Shown in pieces: positions 7,536 through 14,366 of a stretch of 26,062 bases of DNA (position 1 is the stretch's first letter; every line of letters begins with the position of its first letter). The notes beneath the pieces were generated by a model. It did not search any database and was not told the DNA's origin. It saw only the letters and a list, made by a program, of their open reading frames with translations. The stretch is from the NCBI GenBank assembly GCA_049515555.1, contig JBEKTY010000112.1, forward strand, positions 1-26,062, read 5' to 3'. The stretch is from JBEKTY01 sp049515555. Lineage in GTDB: Bacteria > Planctomycetota > Planctomycetia > Pirellulales > Thermoguttaceae. The position numbers and the translations under genes were made by a program.

Positions 7536-9209
7536 ATGCACGGCAAGGCATCCATCAGGTCGGCTTGGTTCTTTGTTGTCGTCATCGCGGGGAGTCTTCC
7601 GGCCTCTGCCGGCGCGGAGTCCCAAGGGGAGGTACTCTACAATGGCATTCTCCTGCCCGTGCACTGGCCGCCGGTCGAACCGTTGACGCGAGAGCCTTCG
7701 CCGGTGCCATATCTCCAGCGGCCTCCGGAGGTGATTTCCATTGACGTGGGCCGGCAACTGTTCGTCGATGATTTTCTCATCCAGGAAACTACCCTCCATC
7801 GCGCTTTCCATTACCCTGAATACTGCCCGGCCAATCCGGTGCTCAAGCCTGACAAGCCCTGGGACAAGCAAGGCAAGGCATCGGCGGCCATGGTGTTCAG
7901 CGACGGGGTGTGGTGGGAGCCGTCGGCCGAGCGCTTCCGTATGTGGTACATGGGAGGGCTGTTCAGTTCCACCTGCTATGCCCAGTCACGGGATGGCATA
8001 CGCTGGGAGAAACCCTTGTTGGACATCGAGCCGGGCAGCGGAGTGGTGCTCAAGGGGCAACGCGATTCGAGCACGGTCTGGCTGGATCACAACGAAACGG
8101 ATCCCCAGCGGCGCTACAAGATGCTGACGGCGACCGTGGACCGGCAAAAGAAGTCCTGGCATCTGGTATTGCGCGTCTCGCCGGACGGCATTCATTGGTC
8201 GCTCCCGCTGGCCTCTTCGCCGCCCTGCGGCGACCGCAGCACCTTCTTCTACAATCCGTTTCGCCGCGTTTGGGTGCTGAGCCTTCGCAACGCGGGCATC
8301 CCCCGAGCGCGAAACTACCGCGAGCACCCCGACTTGGTGCAAGCACTGGCGTGGAGCAGCCAGGACGTGGTGCCGTGGGCCGGGGCGGACCGTCTCGACC
8401 CTCATCATCCGGATCCGCGCTACGGGGCCATCCAGCCGCAGTTGTACAACCTCGACGCGGCCGCCTACGAAAGCCTCTTGCTGGGGTTGTTCTCGATCTG
8501 GCAGGGACCCGAAAACGGGACCTGCGCGAAACTGGGAATTCACAAGCGCAACGAGGTCCTGCTGGGCTACAGCCGCGACGGCTTTCATTGGCACCGCCCC
8601 GACCGCAGCCCGTTCTTGCAGGTCAACCCCGTCAAAGGAGCCTGGAATTGGGGCAACGTACAATCGGCCGGCGGCGGGTGCCTCGTCGTCGGCGAAAAGC
8701 TCTACTTCTACTTCAGCGGCCGGGCCCTCAGCGGCGAGTTTTGGGACGGCAGCGCCAACACCGGCCTGGCCGTGTTGCGGCGCGACGGCTTCGCATCGAT
8801 GGATGCCGGCGCGACGCCCGGAGACCTCACCACCCGGCCCGTACGCTTCCATGGCAAACGCCTGTTCGTCAACGTGGCGGCCGATGGCGGGCAGCTCGCG
8901 GTCGAGATCCTCGACGGCCAAGGACAGGCGATCCCGCCGTTTACCCGGGCCAACTGCCTGCCGCTGACGATCGACAAGACCCTTGCCGAGGTCAAGTTCC
9001 GGGGCGTCGGCGACCTGTCGGCCCTGGCGGACCGGCCGGTGCGGCTGCGTTTTCATCTCCGCAAAGGTTCGCTGTATGCGTTCTGGGTCAGCCCCGATGC
9101 CGGCGGAGCCAGCCGAGGTTACGTGGCAGCCGGAGGCCCCGGCTTCCAAGGACCCGTGGATACCGCGGGGACCGCGGCCTATGTCGCGGCCCAGCGAATC
9201 ACTAAATGA
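7536..9209 (+). CDS. Secreted GH43/GH32-like five-bladed beta-propeller protein
   Basis: This 557-aa protein starts at an ATG placed 3 bp after GGGGAGGTG and has a signal peptide (SAWFFVVVIAGSLPASAGA). It belongs to a widespread planctomycete group resembling the GH43/GH32/GH68 five-bladed propeller clan. An opening strand, RQLFVDDFLI, is followed by blades built on motifs such as RMWYMGG, YAQSRDGIRWEKP, SPDGIHWSLPL and GYSRDGFHWHRPDRSPF. These Ser-x-Asp-Gly-x-x-Trp motifs are typical of such proteins. A beta-sandwich tail (about residues 430-557) resembles the C-terminal domain of GH32 enzymes. The catalytic acids cannot be assigned with certainty from sequence alone, so it may be a hydrolase or a sugar-binding relative. 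The upstream region carries the conserved leader element, suggesting shared control with the 19983 gene. Confidence 0.72.
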   Translation: MHGKASIRSAWFFVVVIAGSLPASAGAESQGEVLYNGILLPVHWPPVEPLTREPSPVPYLQRPPEVISIDVGRQLFVDDFLIQETTLHRAFHYPEYCPANPVLKPDKPWDKQGKASAAMVFSDGVWWEPSAERFRMWYMGGLFSSTCYAQSRDGIRWEKPLLDIEPGSGVVLKGQRDSSTVWLDHNETDPQRRYKMLTATVDRQKKSWHLVLRVSPDGIHWSLPLASSPPCGDRSTFFYNPFRRVWVLSLRNAGIPRARNYREHPDLVQALAWSSQDVVPWAGADRLDPHHPDPRYGAIQPQLYNLDAAAYESLLLGLFSIWQGPENGTCAKLGIHKRNEVLLGYSRDGFHWHRPDRSPFLQVNPVKGAWNWGNVQSAGGGCLVVGEKLYFYFSGRALSGEFWDGSANTGLAVLRRDGFASMDAGATPGDLTTRPVRFHGKRLFVNVAADGGQLAVEILDGQGQAIPPFTRANCLPLTIDKTLAEVKFRGVGDLSALADRPVRLRFHLRKGSLYAFWVSPDAGGASRGYVAAGGPGFQGPVDTAGTAAYVAAQRITK

Positions 9210-9223
9210 ACCTGCGTGATTCC

Positions 9224-9302
9224 GGGAAAAAGGGGACAGTCCCCATTTGCCGGAACGGCCCGAAGGGTGCTTCGCACAAATGGGGACTGTCCCCTTTTTC
9301 CC
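9224..9302. repeat. 26-bp perfect inverted repeat (GGGGACAGTCCCC family), REP-like
   Basis: Bases 9224-9249 (GGGAAAAAGGGGACAGTCCC plus CATTTG) are the exact reverse complement of 9277-9302, with a 27-base spacer. Each arm itself contains the palindrome GGGGACWGTCCCC, so the element is a palindrome of palindromes. It begins 15 bp after the stop of the preceding gene. On transcription it would form a very stable hairpin ending in five U residues and could act as a terminator or mRNA stabiliser. Palindromes with GGGGACAGTCCCC are known near REP-associated Y1 transposases in other bacteria; none is present here. Confidence 0.85.
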
Positions 9303-9540
9303 TCCGGATCAAGGCCCAGTGACCGGCCCCCTGGTGTTGGCCGGCAACGACTCCCTCACTTGCTTCTTGCGAGCCGGAGGGCTAGCCTAATGACAAGCGC
9401 ATCCGCTGAGGGTTCGCCCCAGAGCCGCTTGAACAAGTTCCACACCGGCAACCGCCTGTTGATCGGCTGCATCCTCGTGGCCGGGACAACCAAGTAGACG
9501 TCCTGTCCGGACCGCAATCACTCGTTCAGGAGATCGAACC
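9303..9540. other. Intergenic stretch with no supported gene
   Basis: The interval between the inverted repeat and the NHL gene contains short open frames but none with a convincing start, export signal or recognisable family. A segment TTGCGAGCCGGAGGGCTAGC (9367-9386) resembles dispersed intergenic repeats in planctomycetes. Only the ribosome site CAGGAGATCG just before 9541 is clearly functional. Confidence 0.4.
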
Positions 9541-10578
9541 ATGCATTCCCGATCATCCCGCCTACAGCGACCGCTTGCCATCGTTGTGACGGCTGCCGCC
9601 CTCGCGACGGCCTTGCACGGCAGCTTGCTGGAGTCGGCAACGCCGCAAAAGACCTATCCACGCGTCAACCTGGCGACCGTGTACGAGGTGGACCCGAAGT
9701 GGCCGCAGAAGCCCGAGAACGTATCCTGGGGCGAGATGCCCGGCGTCGCCGTCGACAAGGCGGATCGCGTGTGGGTCTTCACCCGCGCGAATCCGCCCGT
9801 CCAGGTATACGATGCGGGCGGCAAGCTCATCCGGGCATGGGGAGAAGGCAGCATTCGCACGGCCCATTTCCTCAGGTTCGACCCGCAAGGCAACGTGTGG
9901 GTCGCCGACGTCGGCAACCACGTCGTGTTGCAATTCACCGTCGAGGGAAAGTTGCTCAAGACACTGGGCACCCCCGGAGATCCCGGCTGCGACCGGACGC
10001 ACTTGGACCGCCCGACCGACATGGCGATCACGCCCGGGGGCGACGTCTTCGTTGCCGACGGCTACGGCAACGATCGGATCGTGCACTTCGACCGCGACGG
10101 CAAGTTCGTCAAGCAGTGGGGAAAGCTGGGGACCGCGCCGGGAGAGTTCAGCCTGCCGCACTCGATCGTGCGCGACTCGGCGGGCCGGCTCTACGTGGCC
10201 GACCGCAACAACGTGCGCATCCAAGTGTTCGACGAGACGGGCAAGCTCCTCGACGAGTGGCGCAATCTACTCGTGCCTTGGGGACTTTGCATCACCGCGC
10301 ACGACGAGATTTGGGCCTGTGGTTCCTCGCCTATGCCGTGGATCGGCGCGCAGACCCATTTGAGCTGCCCGCCGAAGGACCAGGTGGTGATGAAGTTCGA
10401 CACTTCAGGCAAGGTCCTAAGCCTATGGACGTTCCCCAAGGGAAAAGACGGAAAGGAACAGCCCGGCGAAGTCAACTGGCTCCACGGTATCGCCCTGGAC
10501 GCTCACGGCAACCTCTATGCCGGCGACATCATGGGCCGGCGGATCCAGAAGTTCGTCAAGACGTGTCCGCAGCAATAA
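9541..10578 (+). CDS. Secreted NHL-repeat six-bladed beta-propeller protein
   Basis: This 345-aa protein has an AGGAG ribosome site 9 bp before ATG and a signal-like N terminus (PLAIVVTAAALATALHGSLL). It contains at least four NHL-type repeats, recognisable as FDPQGNVWVADVGNHVVLQF, ITPGGDVFVADGYGNDRIVH, DSAGRLYVADRNNVRIQVF and LDAHGNLYAGDIMGRRIQKF. This is the layout of NHL propellers related to peptidyl-alpha-hydroxyglycine amidating lyase, vitellogenin-like and gluconolactonase-type proteins. The zinc or calcium ligands needed for lyase activity cannot be confirmed, so it may be a binding or scaffold protein. It is about 330 bp from the gene before it and is probably separately transcribed. 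A hairpin at 10594-10630 closes the unit. Confidence 0.78.
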   Translation: MHSRSSRLQRPLAIVVTAAALATALHGSLLESATPQKTYPRVNLATVYEVDPKWPQKPENVSWGEMPGVAVDKADRVWVFTRANPPVQVYDAGGKLIRAWGEGSIRTAHFLRFDPQGNVWVADVGNHVVLQFTVEGKLLKTLGTPGDPGCDRTHLDRPTDMAITPGGDVFVADGYGNDRIVHFDRDGKFVKQWGKLGTAPGEFSLPHSIVRDSAGRLYVADRNNVRIQVFDETGKLLDEWRNLLVPWGLCITAHDEIWACGSSPMPWIGAQTHLSCPPKDQVVMKFDTSGKVLSLWTFPKGKDGKEQPGEVNWLHGIALDAHGNLYAGDIMGRRIQKFVKTCPQQ

Positions 10579-10593
10579 TCCCGTGCTCGTTTC

Positions 10594-10630
10594 GGCAGCG
10601 GATCTCGCAACAGACCGTTTATCCGCTGCC
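10594..10630 (+). terminator. Hairpin after the NHL gene
   Basis: GGCAGCGGAT (10594-10603) and ATCCGCTGCC (10621-10630) are perfect reverse complements with a 17-nt loop, starting 15 bp after the stop codon. There is no clear U-tract, so it may stabilise a 3' end or support factor-dependent termination rather than act as a classical intrinsic terminator. Confidence 0.5.
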
Positions 10631-10709
10631 CGAATGTGACTGCCGGTCGGAGCCCCCTGGTCCGAAAACTCCAACAGCGGAACCTGATCGAAGCGCCCGC
10701 CGTCCCCCT

Positions 10710-10829
10710 AGTGGTCTGTCCAAGTTGAGTTTACGGGTGCCACGGTTGGCTTGTCCAACCGTGTTTCCTGCACTGCTGGGCAAGCCAGCAGTGGCACCCA
10801 ACTAGTAAAGTCCCGATGGACAGACCACT
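10710..10829. repeat. Composite 120-bp palindromic element (REPIN- or MITE-like)
   Basis: The outer 13-bp arms AGTGGTCTGTCCA (10710-10722) and TGGACAGACCACT (10817-10829) are perfect complements. Inside are a second pair, GGGTGCCAC (10735-10743) and GTGGCACCC (10791-10799), and two separate hairpins with 9-bp stems: CACGGTTGG/CCAACCGTG (10741-10763) and CACTGCTGG/CCAGCAGTG (10771-10793). Each half thus has the same order, AGTGGTCTGTCCA, TTTAC, GGGTGCCAC and a hairpin, in opposite orientation. This is the layout of REPINs or of a small MITE with terminal inverted repeats. It lies between the 3' ends of two convergent genes. No coding potential and no convincing target duplication were seen. 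Confidence 0.8.
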
Positions 10830-10860
10830 TGCCTTGATACGCCCGCCCCGCCCGCGGGAC

Positions 10861-11358
10861 CTAGCGGGGCGGAATCCAGTGGGCGCCGTGACAGTCGGTA
10901 CACACGCCCGACGGGTCGATCTTGCCCCCTTTGATTTCTTCCTGGGCCTTCTTGCTTTTGGCCAGGCGCGCCGCCCGATCCTCCGCCTTCAACGTGGGGT
11001 GGTCGGCCTTTTCGTGGCACTTCGCGCACATTGGAGCGACCTGGTTATTCTTGTAGACGCGGTCGGGTTTGGTGCCGCCGATGTTCTCGTCGGCCATGTG
11101 GCGGGCGCTCGGACCGTGGCAGTCCCGGCACCAGACCTTCTTCTTGGCATGGACCTTCGCAAGCGGTTCGTCAGCAAACGTGATGTGGCACACGTGGCAC
11201 ATGTCGTTGGGGACGACGCCCTCCTCGTCCGCAGGCTTCTCCGCTGGCCCGGCCCCAAAGCAGGCCGGCGGCGCGGACGCCGGCGGAACGTCGCCCACGG
11301 CAAGGACGGCCAGCGCGGCGGCCAGCGCCGCGCTTGCCCGGAGCATGGAACGCTTCAT
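10861..11358 (-). CDS. Exported tetraheme c-type cytochrome
   Basis: This 165-aa protein has an N-terminal export signal (LRASAALAAALAVLAVGDVP) and four CxxCH heme-attachment motifs: C54-HV-CH, C77-RD-CH, C111-AK-CH and C153-TD-CH. Histidines at 70, 87, 120 and 160 are candidate distal ligands, so bis-His hemes are plausible. The size and spacing resemble small multiheme cytochromes of the NapC/NrfH or cytochrome c3/c7 type, but no single family fits certainly. It begins only 4 bp after the stop of the aldo/keto reductase-like gene, with GGGGC as a weak ribosome site inside that gap, so expression is probably coupled. A periplasmic electron-acceptor role for the neighbouring oxidoreductase is inferred from position only. 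Confidence 0.85.
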   Translation of the reverse strand: MKRSMLRASAALAAALAVLAVGDVPPASAPPACFGAGPAEKPADEEGVVPNDMCHVCHITFADEPLAKVHAKKKVWCRDCHGPSARHMADENIGGTKPDRVYKNNQVAPMCAKCHEKADHPTLKAEDRAARLAKSKKAQEEIKGGKIDPSGVCTDCHGAHWIPPR

Positions 11359-11362
11359 GCCC

Positions 11363-12373
11363 CTACACGTACTCCCACCCGCGCAGCCACTGGTACCGCT
11401 GCGGCAGGCGATCGAAGAATCCCGCTTCCTGCGCCGCCAATTCGCCCAGCTCCTGCTCGGTCAGTGCCACGTTGCGCGTGTACGACGCCTGTACGTTCTC
11501 TTCGAGCTGCTGGGCATTGTTCACGCCGGGAATCGCCGCCGTGAGGTTGGGCGAAGCGAGGACCTTTTTCAGGTGCGTGGCCGCCTTGCCGCGGACAAAG
11601 CCGGCCGCCATCGGCTTGATGGCGATTGCCCCCACGTCCTGCTGCTTGCACCTGGCCAGCACGCCGTGCTCCGCTTCCTTGGTCATGAAGAAGTATGGGA
11701 AGAGCACCATCGCGTACAAGCCGCTCTTGTGCCCGATGATCTTCTTCAGTGTGGGCGGGTGGTGCGAGGAGAGGCCCAGGAACCGCACCTTGCCGGCCTT
11801 CTTGACCGCCTCGAACGTCTCGGCGATGATGTCCAGCGTCTGGTCGGTGACGATCGAGGTCAGGTCGCCGCCGCCCGTCGAGCCCACCGGACGCCAGATG
11901 TCCAAGTAGTCGGTGTGGTAGTCCTTCAGCCGGTCGTCGATGTCCTTGAGCATCTTCTGCTTGTCCTTCATCGTCTCCGGCTGGTGCGCGATCTCGACCG
12001 GCCATGAGGAGAAACCCACGTAGAACTTCTCGCGGAGTTTCAGCTCGTTGAGCACCTTGCCGTACAACTGGCATTCGGAGAGCATGTTCGTGTCGACGTA
12101 GTTCACCCCCAACTCGTGGGCGCGGGCGAGGACTTTCTTGCGCTCCTCGACGCCGCTGCTGCCGTGGCCGCCGAGGCTGATCTCGGACACCCACAGGCCG
12201 GTCTTGCCCAGCCGGCGGTAACCCATTTTCTCGTGGTAGCCGAGGATCTTCGTCTTGTCGGGCTGCGGTTCGTCGGCCAGCGTCTGGAGGGCGCTGCCTG
12301 TGGTCAGGGCGCCGGCCACCAACAGCGAGCCGCTCTTACCGAACTCACGACGCGAGAGTTTTTCTTCGTGCAT
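11363..12373 (-). CDS. Tat-exported aldo/keto reductase-family protein lacking the usual catalytic tetrad
   Basis: This 336-aa protein begins with a twin-arginine signal (SRREFGKSGSLLVAGALTTG) after an AAGGAG ribosome site. The mature part is a TIM-barrel aldo/keto reductase (YRRLGKTGLWVSEISLGGHG, HELGVNYVDTN, VKKAGKVRFLGLSSHH, IAIKPMAAGF, IPGVNNAQQLEEN). Of the standard Asp-Tyr-Lys-His set, D94 is present. The positions expected for Tyr (about 99), Lys (about 122) and His (about 160; here LDIWRP instead of LLH) are not conserved. Such changes occur in redox proteins of this superfamily that use other chemistry, or in inactive members. It is the first gene of a two-gene unit with the tetraheme cytochrome 4 bp downstream, which hints at electron transfer outside the cytoplasm. 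Confidence 0.82.
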   Translation of the reverse strand: MHEEKLSRREFGKSGSLLVAGALTTGSALQTLADEPQPDKTKILGYHEKMGYRRLGKTGLWVSEISLGGHGSSGVEERKKVLARAHELGVNYVDTNMLSECQLYGKVLNELKLREKFYVGFSSWPVEIAHQPETMKDKQKMLKDIDDRLKDYHTDYLDIWRPVGSTGGGDLTSIVTDQTLDIIAETFEAVKKAGKVRFLGLSSHHPPTLKKIIGHKSGLYAMVLFPYFFMTKEAEHGVLARCKQQDVGAIAIKPMAAGFVRGKAATHLKKVLASPNLTAAIPGVNNAQQLEENVQASYTRNVALTEQELGELAAQEAGFFDRLPQRYQWLRGWEYV

Positions 12374-12632
12374 GGCGGGGACTCCTTGGTTTGAGGGGCT
12401 GTTTCAGAACGCAGGGGCATAGCATAGCCTTCCAGGCTGCCCGTCGGTTCTGAACGGCCTCTGAGGCGGGATGCCGCCTGGGCCGGTCGGGAACCGTTCC
12501 AGAATCCACCCCAGGCGACACACAACGCAGTTCAATGTAGGATCTAGGATAGCGTGCCCACCGGACAAAAGAAATCATTCTTCGAATCGGTGCGGTGGAT
12601 TGTTCGGCAATTGGCAGGGTCTTGGGTCGCGG
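12374..12632. other. Divergent intergenic region upstream of the aldo/keto reductase gene
   Basis: This stretch separates the minus-strand oxidoreductase/cytochrome unit from the fucosidase gene and should hold both promoters. No gene is supported. A hairpin AGGCGG-GATG-CCGCCT lies within a larger imperfect inverted repeat, TTCTGAACGG (around 12448) and CCGTTCCAGAA (around 12497). I could not identify convincing -35/-10 boxes. Confidence 0.4.
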
Positions 12633-12760
12633 AAACCACCGGGGGCGATGTGCTGGTCCAGCGAGATTGGACCACTCCTATGGGTGGTTTTGCGCCCGGA
12701 TGATCCCACCTACATGGGTTATAAAGACCTGGTGGACCACCACACCCATGCAATAACCCA
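12633..12760 (+). promoter_or_regulatory. Structured leader with competing hairpins upstream of the fucosidase gene
   Basis: AAACCACC (12633-12640) pairs with GGTGGTTT (12683-12690), enclosing GGTCCA/TGGACC. Closer to the gene, TGGTGG-A-CCACCA (12730-12742) is a perfect palindrome. It is flanked by a segment that can pair two ways: CATGGGT (12713-12719) with ACCCATG (12744-12750), or TGGGTTAT (12715-12722) with ATAACCCA (12753-12760). The two pairings share bases and exclude each other, as in attenuators and riboswitches. A second ATGGGT at 12680-12685 is another competitor. The ribosome site AAAGGAGGA follows at 12772-12780. Function is inferred from complementarity alone. Confidence 0.45.
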
Positions 12761-12787
12761 AATGCCTCACAAAAGGAGGATGCCTCG

Positions 12788-14311
12788 ATGAAACAAACAG
12801 CCCTCTTCATGATGGGAAGCCTTGCACTAGGCTTGGCGGGCACGCATGCCATGATCCTGACCGCGGGGGCCGACGAGGCGAAGCCGGCGGCCGGGTCGAT
12901 TGCCCCCGAGCGAAATCACTTCACGCGGAAGCCGGTGACCCGGCACACGGTAGCCGAATGGTTCCGTGATGCGAAATTCGGCATCTACTTCCACTGGGGC
13001 CCCTACTGCGTCCCGGCTTACGACAACGAGTGGTATTCTCGCAACATGTACGTCAAGGGCTCGGCGGCCTACAAGTACCATGTGGCGAAGTACGGCGGTC
13101 CGGAGAAGTTCGGCTACAAGGATTTCATTCCAGGGTTCACGGCCGAGAAGTTCGATGCCGACCAGTGGGCGGATCTCTTCGAGCGGGCCGGCGCCAGATT
13201 CGCCGGCCCCGTAGCCGAGCACGCGGACGGTTGGTCCAACTGGGACAGCAAGCTCACCCGCTGGAATGCGGCCAGAATGGGCCCCAAGAAAGACATCACC
13301 GGCCTCATGGCGGCGGCTGTCCGCAAACGAAACATGAAGTTCATTGCCACCTTTCACCACCAATGGCTATGGGGGTGGTATCCGACCATGGACAAGACCG
13401 TCGATTGTTGCAATCCGGAGTACTCCGGTCTCTACGGGCCGGCCGTCCCGCCCAGCGCATTCGAGCGGAACGATCCCGCGCCCAGCCCCGAGTTCTGCGA
13501 GCTCTGGCTGGCAAAGGTCAAGGAGGTCGTCGACAAGTATCAGCCTGACCTGCTTTGGTTCGACAGCCGGCTGTCCATCATCGGCGAGAGATACCGCCAG
13601 GACATGCTGGCCTATTACTACGGCAAGGAAGCGTCGTGGGGAAAGAGCGTGGTGGCGACCTGCAAGAATGGGGATCTGTCCGCCGGCGCCAGCGTGCTGG
13701 ACCTGGAACGCGGGCGCATGGAAAAGTTGGCGGACTTCTCCTGGTTGACGGATACTGCCATTTGCAACCGCTCTTGGTGCCACATCCAGAATCCCGACTA
13801 CAAATCGGCCAAGACCCTCGTCCACACCCTGGTCGATATCGTCAGCAAGAACGGTTGCTTGCTCCTGGACATCTGCCCGACCGCTCAGGGCGAGATCCCC
13901 CAGCCGCAGCAGGAACGATTGCTGGAAATGGGCAAGTGGCTGAAGGTCAACGGCGAGGCGATCTACTGCACGCGGCCTTGGAAGGTTTTTGGAGAAGGCC
14001 CCACGCAGGTCAAGGGCGGCCATTTCAACGAGGATGCGGCCTCGCGCTATACCGCCAGCGACGTCCGCTTTACGACCAAGGCCGGCGTGCTCTATGCCAT
14101 GCTGTTGGGTTGCCCCCGCGACGGTGCTCCGGTGACGATAAAGTCGCTGGCGCTTCCCGCCGGTAAAGTTTCCGGCGTGGGCCTGCTGGGCTGTCCGAAC
14201 AAACTCCAATGGAAGCAGACTGCCGAGGGGTTGATAGTGACACTTCCGGCAGATACGGCTTGTGAGCTGGCGTACGCGTTGAGAATAAGTTGGCAGGACT
14301 CGAAGCCGTAA
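12788..14311 (+). CDS. Secreted GH29 alpha-L-fucosidase
   Basis: This 507-aa protein starts after a strong AAAGGAGGA site and has a signal peptide (TALFMMGSLALGLAGTHA, mature from about residue 30). The GH29 barrel is clear: WFRDAKFGIYFHWGPYCVPA near the start, GFTAEKFDADQWADLFERAG, and the nucleophile motif LLWFDS with D259, where family members usually read WFDG. A C-terminal beta-sandwich covers about residues 400-507. A substrate-binding segment usually written HHDGF reads EHADGW here, so the second His is replaced by Ala, which may alter specificity. The acid/base glutamate is not conserved in position across GH29 and is not assigned. It should release alpha-L-fucose from glycans such as fucoidan oligosaccharides. 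It is 55 bp upstream of the deacetylase-like gene, probably in one unit. Confidence 0.9.
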   Translation: MKQTALFMMGSLALGLAGTHAMILTAGADEAKPAAGSIAPERNHFTRKPVTRHTVAEWFRDAKFGIYFHWGPYCVPAYDNEWYSRNMYVKGSAAYKYHVAKYGGPEKFGYKDFIPGFTAEKFDADQWADLFERAGARFAGPVAEHADGWSNWDSKLTRWNAARMGPKKDITGLMAAAVRKRNMKFIATFHHQWLWGWYPTMDKTVDCCNPEYSGLYGPAVPPSAFERNDPAPSPEFCELWLAKVKEVVDKYQPDLLWFDSRLSIIGERYRQDMLAYYYGKEASWGKSVVATCKNGDLSAGASVLDLERGRMEKLADFSWLTDTAICNRSWCHIQNPDYKSAKTLVHTLVDIVSKNGCLLLDICPTAQGEIPQPQQERLLEMGKWLKVNGEAIYCTRPWKVFGEGPTQVKGGHFNEDAASRYTASDVRFTTKAGVLYAMLLGCPRDGAPVTIKSLALPAGKVSGVGLLGCPNKLQWKQTAEGLIVTLPADTACELAYALRISWQDSKP

Positions 14312-14366
14312 ACGCGCATGGTCAAGCCGCGCAGGCGATCGTTCACCCCGAGGGAGACTCGCGATC

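Noticed and set aside
9216..9497. 93-codon frame between the propeller and NHL genes
   Set aside because: It starts inside the inverted-repeat region, has no ribosome site or recognisable domain, and consists partly of repeat sequence.
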